Below are positions 54,759 through 64,000 of a DNA stretch of 64,000 nt, piece by piece (within the stretch, counting starts at the first letter, position 1; every line of letters begins with the position of its first letter). Below the pieces are notes generated by a model that saw nothing but the letters and a program-made list of their open reading frames with translations, did no database searches and was not told the origin of the DNA. The DNA is from Zunongwangia profunda SM-A87 (GTDB lineage: Bacteria; Bacteroidota; Bacteroidia; Flavobacteriales; Flavobacteriaceae), in the NCBI RefSeq assembly GCF_000023465.1, contig NC_014041.1:4889501-4953500 (forward strand), given 5' to 3'. A program made the translations under genes and the position numbers.

Positions 54759-55570
54759 TTTTCGACCCAACTGTAATACTGCCAGTTATCCCAGCTGGTA
54801 AGAGCTATCGATACCCCAGAATTCTTTTCGATATGCTGTGAAGAGAAATTATTTAAAACAACTGCTAATTTTTCAAAGTCCGATACCTCTGTATATTTAA
54901 AATATTTAGAGAGATGATTTACCCAATGTCCATCTGAAGTTTCTGCATAGGGAATCCTTCCATCTCCTTCAAATTCAAATTCTTCGAATGCCGGATTTTC
55001 TCTTAAGATCGACAAGAATTCATCATAAATATGTGTATTATCAGTATTTGTACCACATACAAAGGCAAATGAATGCTTGGGAAGTCTAAAGGTATCCTCG
55101 TATAAGGATGTGGTAAAACTTTTGCTTACAGCAGAAAAACTTACTTTTTCTTCATTAATTGATACGTCATATTCATCAAGTTTATTTCCGTTTATAAAAA
55201 TGATTTTATTTACATCTAAAGGCAAATCGACCATAGTTCTGGCCGGTCCCATAGCTGTTAAACAAATGCCAGGTTCTACAATGGATTCAAACCTAATGAT
55301 CAATGTTCGCTCATTCTTAAATTGAGATACTTCTACACCAAAATTCAAACAGCCATATATTTCTGTACTCCGTAATTCTAATTTTAATTCGGGTATTTGC
55401 ACATCGTTACTTGTATAAATTTCCTTCGGCATAAAATCTATATCTGTTTCTATACTTACAGCTAGCATATATTCAGAATACTCAGTACTTCTTGTAGCTT
55501 CATCTCCGCTGGTACAACTAAAAAATAAAACAGTGGACCCTATAAAGATCAATTTTCTCATCCCTCTCAT
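54755..55570 (-). CDS. Lipoprotein of unknown function
   Basis: A 271-residue protein with a lipoprotein signal (FIGSTVLFFSC) and a beta-rich mature region with no recognised motif. It is convergent to the MutS-like gene with a four-base overlap of stop codons. Confidence 0.65.
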   Translation of the reverse strand: MRGMRKLIFIGSTVLFFSCTSGDEATRSTEYSEYMLAVSIETDIDFMPKEIYTSNDVQIPELKLELRSTEIYGCLNFGVEVSQFKNERTLIIRFESIVEPGICLTAMGPARTMVDLPLDVNKIIFINGNKLDEYDVSINEEKVSFSAVSKSFTTSLYEDTFRLPKHSFAFVCGTNTDNTHIYDEFLSILRENPAFEEFEFEGDGRIPYAETSDGHWVNHLSKYFKYTEVSDFEKLAVVLNNFSSQHIEKNSGVSIALTSWDNWQYYSWVEN

Positions 55571-55873
55571 TTTTAACTAGATGCCAAATAAAATAATAGG
55601 TTGCGTTGAATAATGCGGGAGATATATAACGAAAAATAATTGTTAAAAGGCAAATCACATTAAACCATTTAGCTTTGCCGTAGTCTAATTACCAGATTAA
55701 CTTCCTGGCATTTTACTTTTTTGTCCTGAATATAAAATTAATTTCTACCCCTAACTATGATAGCCAGGGAGTTAAATCGATTTATTCTTCTTTCTAAAAT
55801 TGAGGTGATTCAGCATTGATCTGGTTCGCTATTAAAAATTCTTATTAAATTGAGCTCAAAAGCAAAACATACG
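55571..55873. other. Intergenic stretch; possible -7 box of the S9 peptidase gene
   Basis: No gene was seen. TAGCTTTG at 55670-55677 matches TAnnTTTG on the plus strand and, if used, would give a leader of about 190 nt to the peptidase gene. Confidence 0.35.
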
Positions 55874-58042
55874 ATGAAAAAAATTTTCTCCCTACTGTGC
55901 ATCGCCGTCATTTATTTTTCGGGGTTTGCGCAACAAAGCCCTAAAAAACTTACAACTGAAGATTACGAACAGGCCGCTAAATTTCTTGGGTTTAATACCT
56001 ACAGATTAGTGGATAAAGCTAATGTAAGCCCTAATTGGTTAGCAGACGATAGTTTTTGGTATGAGATTCAGATTAATGGAGAACGCCAATATGTTCTGGT
56101 AGATCCAAAGAAAAAATCTAAGCGAACTTCTACTTCGCTTGAAGAATTACTTGGTAAAAAGCCAAAAGAAGAGCAAAGAGGATCATGGACAGAAGTAGCC
56201 TCCCCGGATGGATCTAAAGTAGTTTATATAAAAGACTGGAACCTTTGGATGCGCGATACCCAAACGGGTAAGGAAACGCAACTAACCCAAGATGGTGAAA
56301 AAAATTATGGCTATGCTACCGATAATGCGGGTTGGAAACATAGCGACAAACCTATTGTGCTTTGGAGCCCTGATTCTAAAAAGATTGCCACTTTTAGACA
56401 AGATCAGCGCCATGTAAGTGATATGTATCTGGTAGAGACCAAAGTTGGCGAACCAGAACTTCAGGAATGGAAATATCCAATTCCGCAAGATTCAGCCATC
56501 ATTAAAATTGAACGCCTGATTATCGATACTGAAGATAACAAGATTACCAAGCTTAATATTCCTGCCGATGCAAGACGTGGTACACTTTGTGACGACATTG
56601 CCTGCGATGGCACTTTTGGTGATAACGAATGGGCCCCAGACTCAGAGACTTTAGCTTTTGCCTCGGTTTCCCGTGATCACAAAAAAGTTACGCTTCGTGT
56701 TGCCAATGTTGAAACTGGTGAAGTAAGAGATATTTTTACGGAAGAAACAGATACGCAATTCGAATCTGGACAAGGCTCTATAAACTGGCATTATTTACCA
56801 GAATCAGACGAAATTATATGGTACTCTGAGCGTGACGACTGGGGACATTTATACCTTTACGATCTTGAAACTGGTGAACTAAAAAACCAAATTACTAAAG
56901 GTGATTTTGTGGTAACCAGCCTGACCAAAGTAGACGAAGATAAAAAAATGTTGTACTTCTACGCGCAAGGAAAAGAAGAAGGCCGCGATCCTTATTTTAG
57001 ACATTTTTACAGTATAAAGTTTAACGGAAAAGGGCTTAAACTTTTAACTCCTGAAAACGGCACACATAGCGTTTCGCTATCTCCTGACAACAAATACTTT
57101 GTTGATAATTATTCACAGCCTAACGTTCCCAATGTTGCGGTACTTAGGGATATTAAAGGCCGAAAAATAATGGATCTCGAAAAAGCCGATATTTCCCGCT
57201 TAGAAGCCATAGGCTGGCAGGCTCCAACACCGATCAAAGTAAAATCGGCTGATGAGAAATGGGATTTATACGGTTTAATGTTTACGCCTACAGATCTTGA
57301 TGAATCTAAAAAATATCCGGTAGTAAATTACATTTATCCAGGCCCGCAAGGTGGCGGTGTTGGCAGTCGTTATTTCTCTCCTTCTCGTAGTGATCACCAG
57401 TCTTTGGCAGAGCTTGGTTTTATCGTAGTGGTGATCGATGGTAGTTGTAACCCGGGACGATCTAAATCTTTCCACGATGCCTGCTACGGAAATATGGGAA
57501 ATAATACTTTAGAAGATCAGATAAGCGGATTAAAGCAATTAGCTGAAAAACACCCTTATATGGATTTAGACCGCGTGGGGGTTTGGGGACATTCTGGTGG
57601 TGGTTTTGCCACTGCGGATGCCATGTTCTCTTATCCTGAATTTTACAAAGTTGGAATTTCGGAATCAGGAAATCATGATAACAGAAACTATGAAGATGAT
57701 TGGGGAGAAAGATATATAGGTCTTATTGAAGAAACCGAAAATGGAAAAACCAATTACGAGCTACAGGCCAACCAATATAATGCCGCAAATCTTCAAGGAG
57801 ATTTGTTAATTGCACATGGTAATTTAGATGATAACGTACCTCCTTACAATTCGTATTTGGTGATCGATGCATTAATCAAAGCAAATAAAGATTTCGATTT
57901 GATCATTTTCCCAAATGCACGTCACGGCTACGGAATGGATAGTTACTATATGACCAGAAGAAGATGGGATTATTTTGTTGAAAACCTTATGGGTGCTGAA
58001 CATCCAAAAGAGTTTAAAATTGAAATGCCAAAAAGAAGATAA
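55874..58042 (+). CDS. S9-family (dipeptidyl peptidase IV-like) serine peptidase
   Basis: A 722-residue exported peptidase. ATG 55874 begins the signal peptide (MKKIFSLLCIAVIYFSGFAQ); a TTG at 55850 is less likely. An N-terminal beta-propeller (about 40-440) precedes an alpha/beta-hydrolase domain with the nucleophile in GHSGGG (Ser574), then Asp in HGNLDDNVP and His in NARHGYG. The relatives cleave dipeptides from peptide N-termini, often after proline. A terminator follows. Confidence 0.92.
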   Translation: MKKIFSLLCIAVIYFSGFAQQSPKKLTTEDYEQAAKFLGFNTYRLVDKANVSPNWLADDSFWYEIQINGERQYVLVDPKKKSKRTSTSLEELLGKKPKEEQRGSWTEVASPDGSKVVYIKDWNLWMRDTQTGKETQLTQDGEKNYGYATDNAGWKHSDKPIVLWSPDSKKIATFRQDQRHVSDMYLVETKVGEPELQEWKYPIPQDSAIIKIERLIIDTEDNKITKLNIPADARRGTLCDDIACDGTFGDNEWAPDSETLAFASVSRDHKKVTLRVANVETGEVRDIFTEETDTQFESGQGSINWHYLPESDEIIWYSERDDWGHLYLYDLETGELKNQITKGDFVVTSLTKVDEDKKMLYFYAQGKEEGRDPYFRHFYSIKFNGKGLKLLTPENGTHSVSLSPDNKYFVDNYSQPNVPNVAVLRDIKGRKIMDLEKADISRLEAIGWQAPTPIKVKSADEKWDLYGLMFTPTDLDESKKYPVVNYIYPGPQGGGVGSRYFSPSRSDHQSLAELGFIVVVIDGSCNPGRSKSFHDACYGNMGNNTLEDQISGLKQLAEKHPYMDLDRVGVWGHSGGGFATADAMFSYPEFYKVGISESGNHDNRNYEDDWGERYIGLIEETENGKTNYELQANQYNAANLQGDLLIAHGNLDDNVPPYNSYLVIDALIKANKDFDLIIFPNARHGYGMDSYYMTRRRWDYFVENLMGAEHPKEFKIEMPKRR

Positions 58043-58066
58043 TTTGTTCTGAATTCAAAAAAATAG

Positions 58067-58102
58067 AAAAGCCGGTAGATCTAAGATTTACCGGCTTTTT
58101 GT
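58067..58102 (+). terminator. Terminator after the S9 peptidase gene
   Basis: AAAAGCCGGTA pairs with TACCGGCTTTT, then a T run. Confidence 0.88.
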
Positions 58103-58126
58103 ATTTTTAAGACTAAGTTTAGTGAA

Positions 58127-58459
58127 ATGAGTAAACTCAAAATCGCGGCTGGTTTTTCGCTGGCAGTAGCCTATATTATATTATTTTTTTACGTATTGTT
58201 GGACAGGAATGGTTCTGAACCTAAAGATTATATGTTATATATTTTTTGGTTTTTCGGAATTCTAAATGCAGGCACTAATATTTATTATGCAATTGAAAAG
58301 TCTATTAATAAATGGGTTACGATCCTATTTGTAATTACCTCGATAATCTGGATATTCCCATTTCTTCTAATCACTTATTTTGGTATTCCTTTCTTAATTA
58401 TATACTTATTTATTGGCATTTACATTCAACTAAACCAAGTGACCAAAATTAACTCCTAA
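58127..58459 (+). CDS. Small membrane protein of unknown function
   Basis: A 110-residue protein with about four hydrophobic segments (IAAGFSLAVAYIILFFYVLL; YMLYIFWFFGILNAGTNIY; WVTILFVITSIIWIFPFLLI; FLIIYLFIGIYIQL) and no polar domain. The stop precedes the OsmC ATG by one base, so they are probably cotranscribed. No family recognised. Confidence 0.65.
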   Translation: MSKLKIAAGFSLAVAYIILFFYVLLDRNGSEPKDYMLYIFWFFGILNAGTNIYYAIEKSINKWVTILFVITSIIWIFPFLLITYFGIPFLIIYLFIGIYIQLNQVTKINS

Positions 58460-58460
58460 A

Positions 58461-58925
58461 ATGAAAACTCATAACTACTCTATTAACCTCAACTGGACGG
58501 GAAACACAGGTGTTGGAACCAAAACTTATAAAGAATACGATAGGGATTATACATTTCAGGCAAAAGATAAAGCTTTAATAAAAGGCTCTTCCGATCCGTC
58601 TTTTTTAGGCAATCCCGAATTTTATAATCCAGAAGAACTTCTTCTTAGTTCTATCGCTTCCTGCCATATGCTTTGGTATCTTCATCTTTGCGCCAGCAAC
58701 AATATTATTGTATTAGATTACAAAGATCAGCCTGAAGCTAGTATGATCGAAAATAAGGATGGTAGTGGGAAGTTTACCAAAGTTACTCTTTATCCTGAAA
58801 TTACTTTAACGGATAAAAACATGCTTAAAAAAGCTGAAAAGCTCCATAAAGAAGCTAATAAATTCTGTTTTATCGCAAATTCATGTAACTTTCCCATTCA
58901 TCATCAGGCAACTTATCATTTTTGA
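58461..58925 (+). CDS. OsmC/Ohr-family hydroperoxide-reductase-like protein
   Basis: A 154-residue thiol-dependent peroxide detoxification protein. The two expected cysteines are in IASCHMLWYLHLCA and ANSCNFPIHHQ. The N-terminal segment (NLNWTGNTGVGTKTYKEYDRDYTF) is family-like. It is coupled to the next gene: TGA stop overlaps the following reading frame. Confidence 0.9.
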   Translation: MKTHNYSINLNWTGNTGVGTKTYKEYDRDYTFQAKDKALIKGSSDPSFLGNPEFYNPEELLLSSIASCHMLWYLHLCASNNIIVLDYKDQPEASMIENKDGSGKFTKVTLYPEITLTDKNMLKKAEKLHKEANKFCFIANSCNFPIHHQATYHF

Positions 58926-58927
58926 AT

Positions 58928-59428
58928 ATGGAAATAAAAGTCATCAATCAACGTAAATTTCAGCTTCTCGAAAATCACAAAATTATTTTAGAGCTTTACT
59001 ATCCAAAATGGTGGTCTAATAATGCTGAAATTCGATACTTGGGAAAACGATTTGAAATTAGAGCAAAAGGTTTTTGGCAAACTAATTTTATAATTACCGA
59101 AAATCATCGTGAAATAGGATCGATTAAATTGAATTGGAACCAGAATTCAACTATAATTCTAAAAACAAAAGAACACAAAAAGCTAACCTATCATTTATCA
59201 CAAGAGAGCATGTGGCATTCTAAGTTTGTGGTAAAAGCTAACGAAAGTCCAGTGCTGAAAATTCATGCTAAAAGCAATTGGAAAAAATTTTATCCAGATT
59301 TGCTATTGAATATCGAAAACGATCAGAAAACTAACGATTATAAATTGCTCATCGCTATAAGTGTTTATTTAATCAATAACCGTTTAAAATCTGCCGCTGC
59401 AGGAGCTTCTATTGCAGCCGTTTCATAA
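58928..59428 (+). CDS. Conserved hypothetical protein, possibly LURP-one/tubby-like fold
   Basis: A 166-residue protein from ATG 58928, two bases after the OsmC stop; a TTG at 58922 overlaps that stop and is a weaker start. The sequence shows repeated beta-strand-like segments with regular Lys and Ile, similar in layout to scramblase/LURP-one proteins, and ends in a small-residue helix (AAAGASIAAVS). The fold assignment is tentative. Confidence 0.55.
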   Translation: MEIKVINQRKFQLLENHKIILELYYPKWWSNNAEIRYLGKRFEIRAKGFWQTNFIITENHREIGSIKLNWNQNSTIILKTKEHKKLTYHLSQESMWHSKFVVKANESPVLKIHAKSNWKKFYPDLLLNIENDQKTNDYKLLIAISVYLINNRLKSAAAGASIAAVS

Positions 59429-59571
59429 TACAAAATCAAAAGGCTAATTATGACAATTTCAGCTTAAATTATTTTAGAAAAAGTCAAGAAATGTAAACCG
59501 GAAAACTTTTTTAAAATTTAGAGGCAAATCCTAGTAGCCGTTATCCTCTTTTGGTTTTGTATACAAAAAAA

Positions 59572-60507
59572 TCAAATCTCAGCTACATCATCATAAGCGA
59601 TGTAAGCTTTATTGATCACTCTAAAATTAGCGCTCTCATCGTTTACATTTTCGAAAGCAGCATAATCGATCCATACAAATCCATCTGAGCCCCAATTCTC
59701 TCCCCAGGAGTTTACTACCTTAAACGCATTATATTCATCTGAAAATCCAACCACCAGCATCGCATGGCAATCGCCATTTTCATAATCTACCACATGCTCG
59801 CGATAGGCCGTTAGCCCAAAACGATCTATCTTTCCAAATTCTGAAGATAAATACGCTCCAATAACAATAGGTTGTTGCCGCGTGATCAAAACCTTCATTT
59901 CGGCAAGCATATTTTCACCACTTAAACTCTTAAAATCTGAAATCCTGGCTGCGGCTGCCTGTGCTATTTGTGTTTCATTTGGTTGATCTGAACATCCGCT
60001 ATCGTCGTAAGGGAAAAGTTCTAAAGAGCAAACACCAACTTCCTGTACAAGATCTAAAGTTTCTGCAATACTGGTGCCACCACAGTCCCCCATGGTTAAT
60101 TGATTATAAGTAAAGGAAGGACTAAATGTTGTGGCTAAAGAATAAGATGCTCCACTTTCCTTCATCTCTTGATAAGATTTTAAATAATAGCTTACCGCCC
60201 ATGAAGAACACGATCCCAACTGTCCCTGATCGCCAACTGGCGGTAAAAATTCAGAAAGATCGTATTCACCAGGCAAATCTTCAGGGATAGCGAGATTTTC
60301 TAAAATAGAATGCTCACCGGTAGAGTAATCTCCGGTTCCCTTACATTTCAGGCCTGTAGCAAATACCTCCCCTTCGTTTGTAACAAACTGGTTATCGTCT
60401 ATTGGATCTGGCGTTTTTTCCTGCCTTGGCAGATTATCGTCCAGATCCTGATAACAGGAGGTTAATAATATTGGCACTACAAATATTAGTAATCTTAGAT
60501 TTCTCAT
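59572..60507 (-). CDS. Papain-like (C1) cysteine peptidase lipoprotein
   Basis: A 311-residue exported protein, with lipobox ILLTSC (Cys18). The catalytic set of peptidase family C1 is complete: Gln94 in GDQGQLGSCSSW, Cys100, His248 in GDCHAMLVVGF and Asn266 in VVNSWG. The prodomain is short or absent. It is probably a surface-attached peptidase. It stands alone, opposed to both neighbours. Confidence 0.88.
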   Translation of the reverse strand: MRNLRLLIFVVPILLTSCYQDLDDNLPRQEKTPDPIDDNQFVTNEGEVFATGLKCKGTGDYSTGEHSILENLAIPEDLPGEYDLSEFLPPVGDQGQLGSCSSWAVSYYLKSYQEMKESGASYSLATTFSPSFTYNQLTMGDCGGTSIAETLDLVQEVGVCSLELFPYDDSGCSDQPNETQIAQAAAARISDFKSLSGENMLAEMKVLITRQQPIVIGAYLSSEFGKIDRFGLTAYREHVVDYENGDCHAMLVVGFSDEYNAFKVVNSWGENWGSDGFVWIDYAAFENVNDESANFRVINKAYIAYDDVAEI

Positions 60508-60695
60508 AAGCTTAAATTTGAGGAATAGAATAATTTGAGAATCACCTCATATCCTTGCGAACCGCTGTAACAAGTTTGGTTAGCTTCGTTAAATAAAATG
60601 AAATTCGGGGAAAATCATTTCTAAAATTAGTTAAATAACACACTCTTTAACAACTAATTAAAACTAGTCGATAATAATCATTTCTATTTTTAGCC

Positions 60696-61130
60696 ATGAA
60701 ATTTTTAGCAATCACAATTTTAAGTATTATGGCTTTAGGAAATATGAACGCACAGGATAATGATTCTTACCTTTGGGAGAACCGATTAGTCTTAATGCTT
60801 ACCAATTCTATAGAAAATAGCGATTTTAAAGAACAGCTGGGCGAGTTTAGAAATAAAGAAGAAGAATTGGAAGATCGTAAAATTGTGGTGTATCAGGTCA
60901 CTCCAAAAAAATATGCTACCGGAATTAGTGATACTCCCGACTGGAATAAAGGAGATAATTTCTACGAAAAGTTCAAAAAATCAAATACACCTTTCGAAAT
61001 TATATTAATAGGTCTGGATGGAGGTACAAAAATGCGAAAAAAAGAGTTTATACCTGCCGATGAAATTTTTGAAAAAATTGATAGTATGCCGTTAAGAAGA
61101 GCAGAACTTAATGCACTCAAAAAATCCTGA
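60696..61130 (+). CDS. Secreted DUF4174-like protein
   Basis: A 144-residue exported protein: signal peptide ending in MNAQ, then a thioredoxin-like compact domain of the DUF4174 type (WENRLVLMLTNSIENSDFKEQL, then VVYQVTP and FEIILIGLDGGTKMRKKEFIP). No catalytic cysteine. Function unknown. Confidence 0.75.
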   Translation: MKFLAITILSIMALGNMNAQDNDSYLWENRLVLMLTNSIENSDFKEQLGEFRNKEEELEDRKIVVYQVTPKKYATGISDTPDWNKGDNFYEKFKKSNTPFEIILIGLDGGTKMRKKEFIPADEIFEKIDSMPLRRAELNALKKS

Positions 61131-61621
61131 AGTATTCCGTATAAAAATTTTATGTAAATTTAAAGAATCCGAAAATTTAACTATCCACAGGCTTAAATGT
61201 ATTTGACTGTTTGGTAATTGGTATAGCAAAAAACAATATCTCAACTAATCATTTAAAATATATAAGAAGGTGGCAGTACGGGAGATAAATTATAAGCGGT
61301 TATAATAAAATAAACTGACTTATCCCCAAATAGCAAAAAGTAGAAATTAATTCTCCCCAATCTACTTTAGAGATAGAATAATTAACACGTTAATGTGTAG
61401 AAATTATTTAATTTCTTTGATTGCCTAACGACAATTATTGCTAAAACTAATTACTGATATTTATTAAATATAAGAATCAGTATGCTGTAGACAGAATTCA
61501 CAAATCTAACTCCAAGCTACAGGATAATTTTTAGTAGAAAAATAAAATTTAAATGCTGTATTTTAAAAATTTAGCATCAAGCATTTGATTTTTAATTGAT
61601 TAAATTTATGTCGATAAAAAA
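61131..61621. other. Long intergenic stretch with DnaA-box-like sequences
   Basis: 490 bp without a recognisable gene, very AT-rich. CTATCCACA (61181-61189) and TTATCCCCA (61320-61328) each match eight of nine positions of the DnaA box TTATCCACA, and TGTGTAGAA (61394-61402) is a seven-of-nine match in reverse. No origin is claimed. Confidence 0.4.
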
Positions 61622-61972
61622 ATGGATAAGTACTGTTTAGAATGTGGAGAAAAGCTGATTGGTAGAGTAGATAAAAAATTTTGCAGCGATTATTGCAGGA
61701 ATTCATATCACAATAAGCTTAATAAAGATACCAAAAATTTAATGCGCAATATTAACAACATACTGCGTAAAAATTATAGAATACTGGAGAAACTCAATCC
61801 CGAAGAAAAAACAAAAACCAGCAAAACAAAATTGCTGGCTGAAGGTTTTAATTTTCAATATTTTACCAGTACCTACACCACTCAGGCGGGGAAAACGTAT
61901 TATTTTATTTATAATCAGGGGTATTTACCTTTAGAAAATGAGGAGTTTTATGCACTGGTAAAACGAAACTAG
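61622..61972 (+). CDS. Zinc-ribbon protein of unknown function
   Basis: A 116-residue protein whose N-terminus has a four-Cys zinc ribbon: CLECGEKL and FCSDYCRNSYH, followed by a helical region and a beta-rich C-terminus (FNFQYFTSTYTTQAGKTYYFIYNQGY). It is a conserved type in Bacteroidetes; a nucleic-acid role is only suggested by the ribbon. Overlaps the convergent CBS gene by four bases. Confidence 0.75.
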   Translation: MDKYCLECGEKLIGRVDKKFCSDYCRNSYHNKLNKDTKNLMRNINNILRKNYRILEKLNPEEKTKTSKTKLLAEGFNFQYFTSTYTTQAGKTYYFIYNQGYLPLENEEFYALVKRN

Positions 61973-62436
61973 CAATGCCAGTTTTGTGCCCTCAATTTTA
62001 ATGCGGCACAAAGTATATCTTTTCTGCTTATCATTCCGATTAACTTTCCATTTTCCACTACCGGAAAACGTCGATAACTATTGTTATAGAACAATTGTGC
62101 ACAATCAAAAATACTTAGGTTCTTATGAATCACAGCCACATCAGTGCTCATATAATTTTCTATTTTCATATCGCCAATGGGCATATTGAAATATCGGCTT
62201 TCTGAGATCTGTTTCATACAATCTGCATCAGAGATGATTCCAACCAGTTCGTAACGATCGTTTACGACCGGCGCACCAGAAATTTTATTTTTGAGCAATG
62301 CCTCCATTACCTCTGCGACATACTGATCTCTTTTAAAAGTGATTAATGAGCTTGTCATATAATCCTCTACCATAATTGGTGCGCTCTCTATTTTTACCGG
62401 AGCCGCACGCCTTCCCTGAAAACTTTTAATTCCCAT
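61969..62436 (-). CDS. CBS-domain pair protein
   Basis: A 155-residue soluble protein with two CBS domains in tandem (about 20-80 and 85-150): DYMTSSLITFKRDQYVAEVMEALLKNKISGAPVV and NYMSTDVAVIHKNLSIFDCAQLFYNNSYRRFPVV. Such proteins bind AMP, ATP or related nucleotides and regulate a partner. No attached catalytic domain. Confidence 0.88.
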   Translation of the reverse strand: MGIKSFQGRRAAPVKIESAPIMVEDYMTSSLITFKRDQYVAEVMEALLKNKISGAPVVNDRYELVGIISDADCMKQISESRYFNMPIGDMKIENYMSTDVAVIHKNLSIFDCAQLFYNNSYRRFPVVENGKLIGMISRKDILCAALKLRAQNWHC

Positions 62437-62565
62437 AATTGTAAGATTTTGATTACTAACTACTTAAATATAATAAATTTTAATATCTTTTTAAAGTCTT
62501 CCGATTTATCTGGTTAGTTTTTAGAAGTATAGTATCTTTAATTTTCTGAAATTAAATGCCAATTA

Positions 62566-64000
62566 ATGTCTAAAAATCTTCAAGCTCTCATTGCTTTACT
62601 ACTTATAAGTTTTTACTGCTGGTTAAGTTACTATAGTCTTAAACCTTCGGGAATTCCTGAAGAAATTTCAGAAAATGAATTTTCTGTAGGCAAAGCTTTT
62701 CAACATGTAGAGAAAATTGGCGACTCGCCTCATTATTTAGGAAGTGCGGCACATAGTTCTGTAAGAAATTATATCGTTAACGAGCTCCAAAAACTAGGCT
62801 TAGAAGTACAAACCCAGGAGGATTTCGTGCTAAATGATGCCGCAATTCTTAGCCGACCACAAAATATTTTAACCCGAATCAAAGGGAGTGGAAACGGAGA
62901 CGCACTCGTTTTAATGACACATTATGACAGTCAGCCACATTCTTCACACGGCGCCAGTGATGCCGGAAGCGGTGTTGCTACTATCCTTGAAGGTTTAAGA
63001 GCATTTATAGCTGAAGGGAATCCCCCTAAAAATGATCTTATCGTATTATTTACCGATGCGGAAGAAATCGGGCTTATGGGAGCCGAATTATTTGTAAGAC
63101 AACCCTCCTGGGCAAAAGATGCAAGACTAGCCTTAAATTTTGAAGCCCGTGGTAGCGGTGGGAGTTCTTTTATGCTGTTAGAAACCAACGCAGGAAACGC
63201 TAAACTTATCAAAGCTTTTAAAGAAGCCCACGTTCCATATCCTACCACAAATTCTTTAGCTTACAGTGTTTATAAATTATTACCCAACGACACCGATCTT
63301 ACGGTCCTAAGGGAGTCTGGAAATATCAACGGATTCAATTTTGCATTTATCGGTGATCATTTCGACTATCATACCGCTAACGACATTCCTGAAAACCTGG
63401 ATTTAGAAACGCTGGCTCATCAGGGTGATTATCTAATGCCACTACTCCATTATTTCCAGGATGCAGATCTAAATCTGTTAAATTCAGACAACGATCTATT
63501 ATATTTTAATCTTCCTTTTGGTCAATTTGTAACGTATCCTTTTGGTTGGATTATGCCTATGCTCATCCTGGCATTTATATTATTTTTCACTGTTGTAGGA
63601 TATGGGATTTTTAAAAAGAAACTTAGTGTTAAGGCTATATTCAAAGGTTTTGTCCCTTATTTTTTAAGCCTGATTATTGGTGGACTTTTGGTATTTGGAC
63701 TTTGGAAGTTTTGTCTTTACATCTACCCTGAATACTCTGAAATGCTGCATGGCTTTACCTACAATGGCTATAGTTATATTACTGCGGCCGTGTTATTGAG
63801 TTTGACCGTTGCCTTTTTTGTTTACCATAAATTTTATAATGAAGATAAAACCGCTTCTCAATTTGTAGCGTCCTTATTTTTATGGATACTCATCTGTGCT
63901 TTACTTGCTGTGGGTTTAAAAGGCGCTGCTTATTTTATAATTCCGGCTTATTTTGGTTTTATACAGTTGCTTTTAATGATGCATAAAAAGCAGCCTAATA
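62566..64000 (+). CDS. M28-family membrane metallopeptidase (3' truncated by window edge)
   Basis: An ATG-initiated frame at 62566 stays open to the end of the window (478 codons), so it is the start of a longer gene. After an N-terminal anchor (LIALLLISFYCWLSYYSL), the M28 zinc peptidase domain is complete: His119 in THYDSQPH, Asp132 in GASDAGSG, Glu166/Glu167 in DAEEIGL, the acidic residue in NFEARGSGG, and His in HTANDIP. A series of membrane helices follows (from about residue 325), as in ERMP1/Vps70-like peptidases. The minus-strand frame at 62931-63248 is a shadow of this gene. Confidence 0.9.
   Translation, partial: MSKNLQALIALLLISFYCWLSYYSLKPSGIPEEISENEFSVGKAFQHVEKIGDSPHYLGSAAHSSVRNYIVNELQKLGLEVQTQEDFVLNDAAILSRPQNILTRIKGSGNGDALVLMTHYDSQPHSSHGASDAGSGVATILEGLRAFIAEGNPPKNDLIVLFTDAEEIGLMGAELFVRQPSWAKDARLALNFEARGSGGSSFMLLETNAGNAKLIKAFKEAHVPYPTTNSLAYSVYKLLPNDTDLTVLRESGNINGFNFAFIGDHFDYHTANDIPENLDLETLAHQGDYLMPLLHYFQDADLNLLNSDNDLLYFNLPFGQFVTYPFGWIMPMLILAFILFFTVVGYGIFKKKLSVKAIFKGFVPYFLSLIIGGLLVFGLWKFCLYIYPEYSEMLHGFTYNGYSYITAAVLLSLTVAFFVYHKFYNEDKTASQFVASLFLWILICALLAVGLKGAAYFIIPAYFGFIQLLLMMHKKQPN

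Noticed and set aside
61131..61621. Chromosomal origin of replication
   Set aside because: Only two good DnaA-like boxes, no clear unwinding-element cluster, and neighbours (DUF4174, zinc-ribbon protein) are not typical.
62931..63248. 105-codon minus-strand frame near the right edge
   Set aside because: It is antisense to the catalytic region of the M28 peptidase, which is open through the edge and has all metal-binding motifs.
1..64000. CRISPR arrays, insertion sequences, prophage genes
   Set aside because: No regularly spaced repeats, transposase, integrase or structural phage genes were seen in any part of the window.

Overview
This 64 kb window is a contiguous piece of chromosome from a low-GC, Gram-negative marine-type Bacteroidetes, most likely family Flavobacteriaceae (Zunongwangia/Gramella/Salegentibacter-like by overall protein character; this is inference, no database was searched). 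Support comes from a PorT-type secretion barrel, an ExbB-unknown-ExbD-ExbD cluster, many short lipoproteins, KLSTS-type methionyl-tRNA synthetase, a bacterial GalE-like threonine dehydrogenase, and promoter boxes of the Bacteroidetes form TAnnTTTG. No insertion sequence, prophage, CRISPR array or rRNA was seen; one tRNA (Ser, GGA) is present. The window is mostly core housekeeping with lineage-specific lipoproteins between.

Layout: 1-6.1 kb (+) holds the end of an RND/MMPL exporter, asnS, an RluA-type pseudouridine synthase, rpoN (sigma-54) and a PAP2-like membrane protein; 6.1-12.6 kb (-) holds porT, the TonB-energising exb cluster, tRNA-Ser, asparaginase, a PlsB-like acyltransferase and tatD. 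12.7-13.3 kb has a retropepsin-like protein and an unlisted 40-residue membrane peptide. 13.4-18.8 kb (-) carries the 2-oxoglutarate dehydrogenase E2 and E1 genes and a polyprenyl diphosphate synthase. 18.9-25.5 kb (+) is a TetR-led TolC/adaptor/RND efflux operon whose promoter sits inside a perfect 10-bp-arm palindrome. 25.6-31.5 kb has a MORN-like protein, aspS, a CBS-containing ClC protein, cspA and a threonine dehydrogenase.

31.7-37.2 kb contains lipoproteins, an M13 zinc peptidase, a GNAT enzyme and YraN. 37.2-41 kb has metG behind an unusually long, hairpin-rich leader, then a second ClC transporter. 41.2-44.1 kb is a tandem pair of diverged paralogous secreted proteins of unknown function. 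44.1-47.7 kb has an HDAC-family protein, a DUF4212/sodium-solute symporter pair separated by a C10 tract, and ssb. 48-55.6 kb is an accessory stretch with a DoxX-like protein, a four-cysteine/carboxypeptidase-regulatory-like protein, a TlpA-like lipoprotein and a membrane-anchored MutS-family ATPase with a small membrane partner. 55.6-64 kb has an S9 (DPP IV) peptidase, an OsmC protein, a papain-like lipoprotein, a zinc-ribbon protein, a CBS protein and a membrane M28 peptidase running off the right edge.

The observations most worth following are the metG leader RNA, the tandem paralog pair with a Met/Gly/Pro-rich insert, the membrane MutS pair, the divergent palindromes next to ssb, and the channel-like residue set of the first ClC protein. 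I did not find a clear, complete new multi-gene system.
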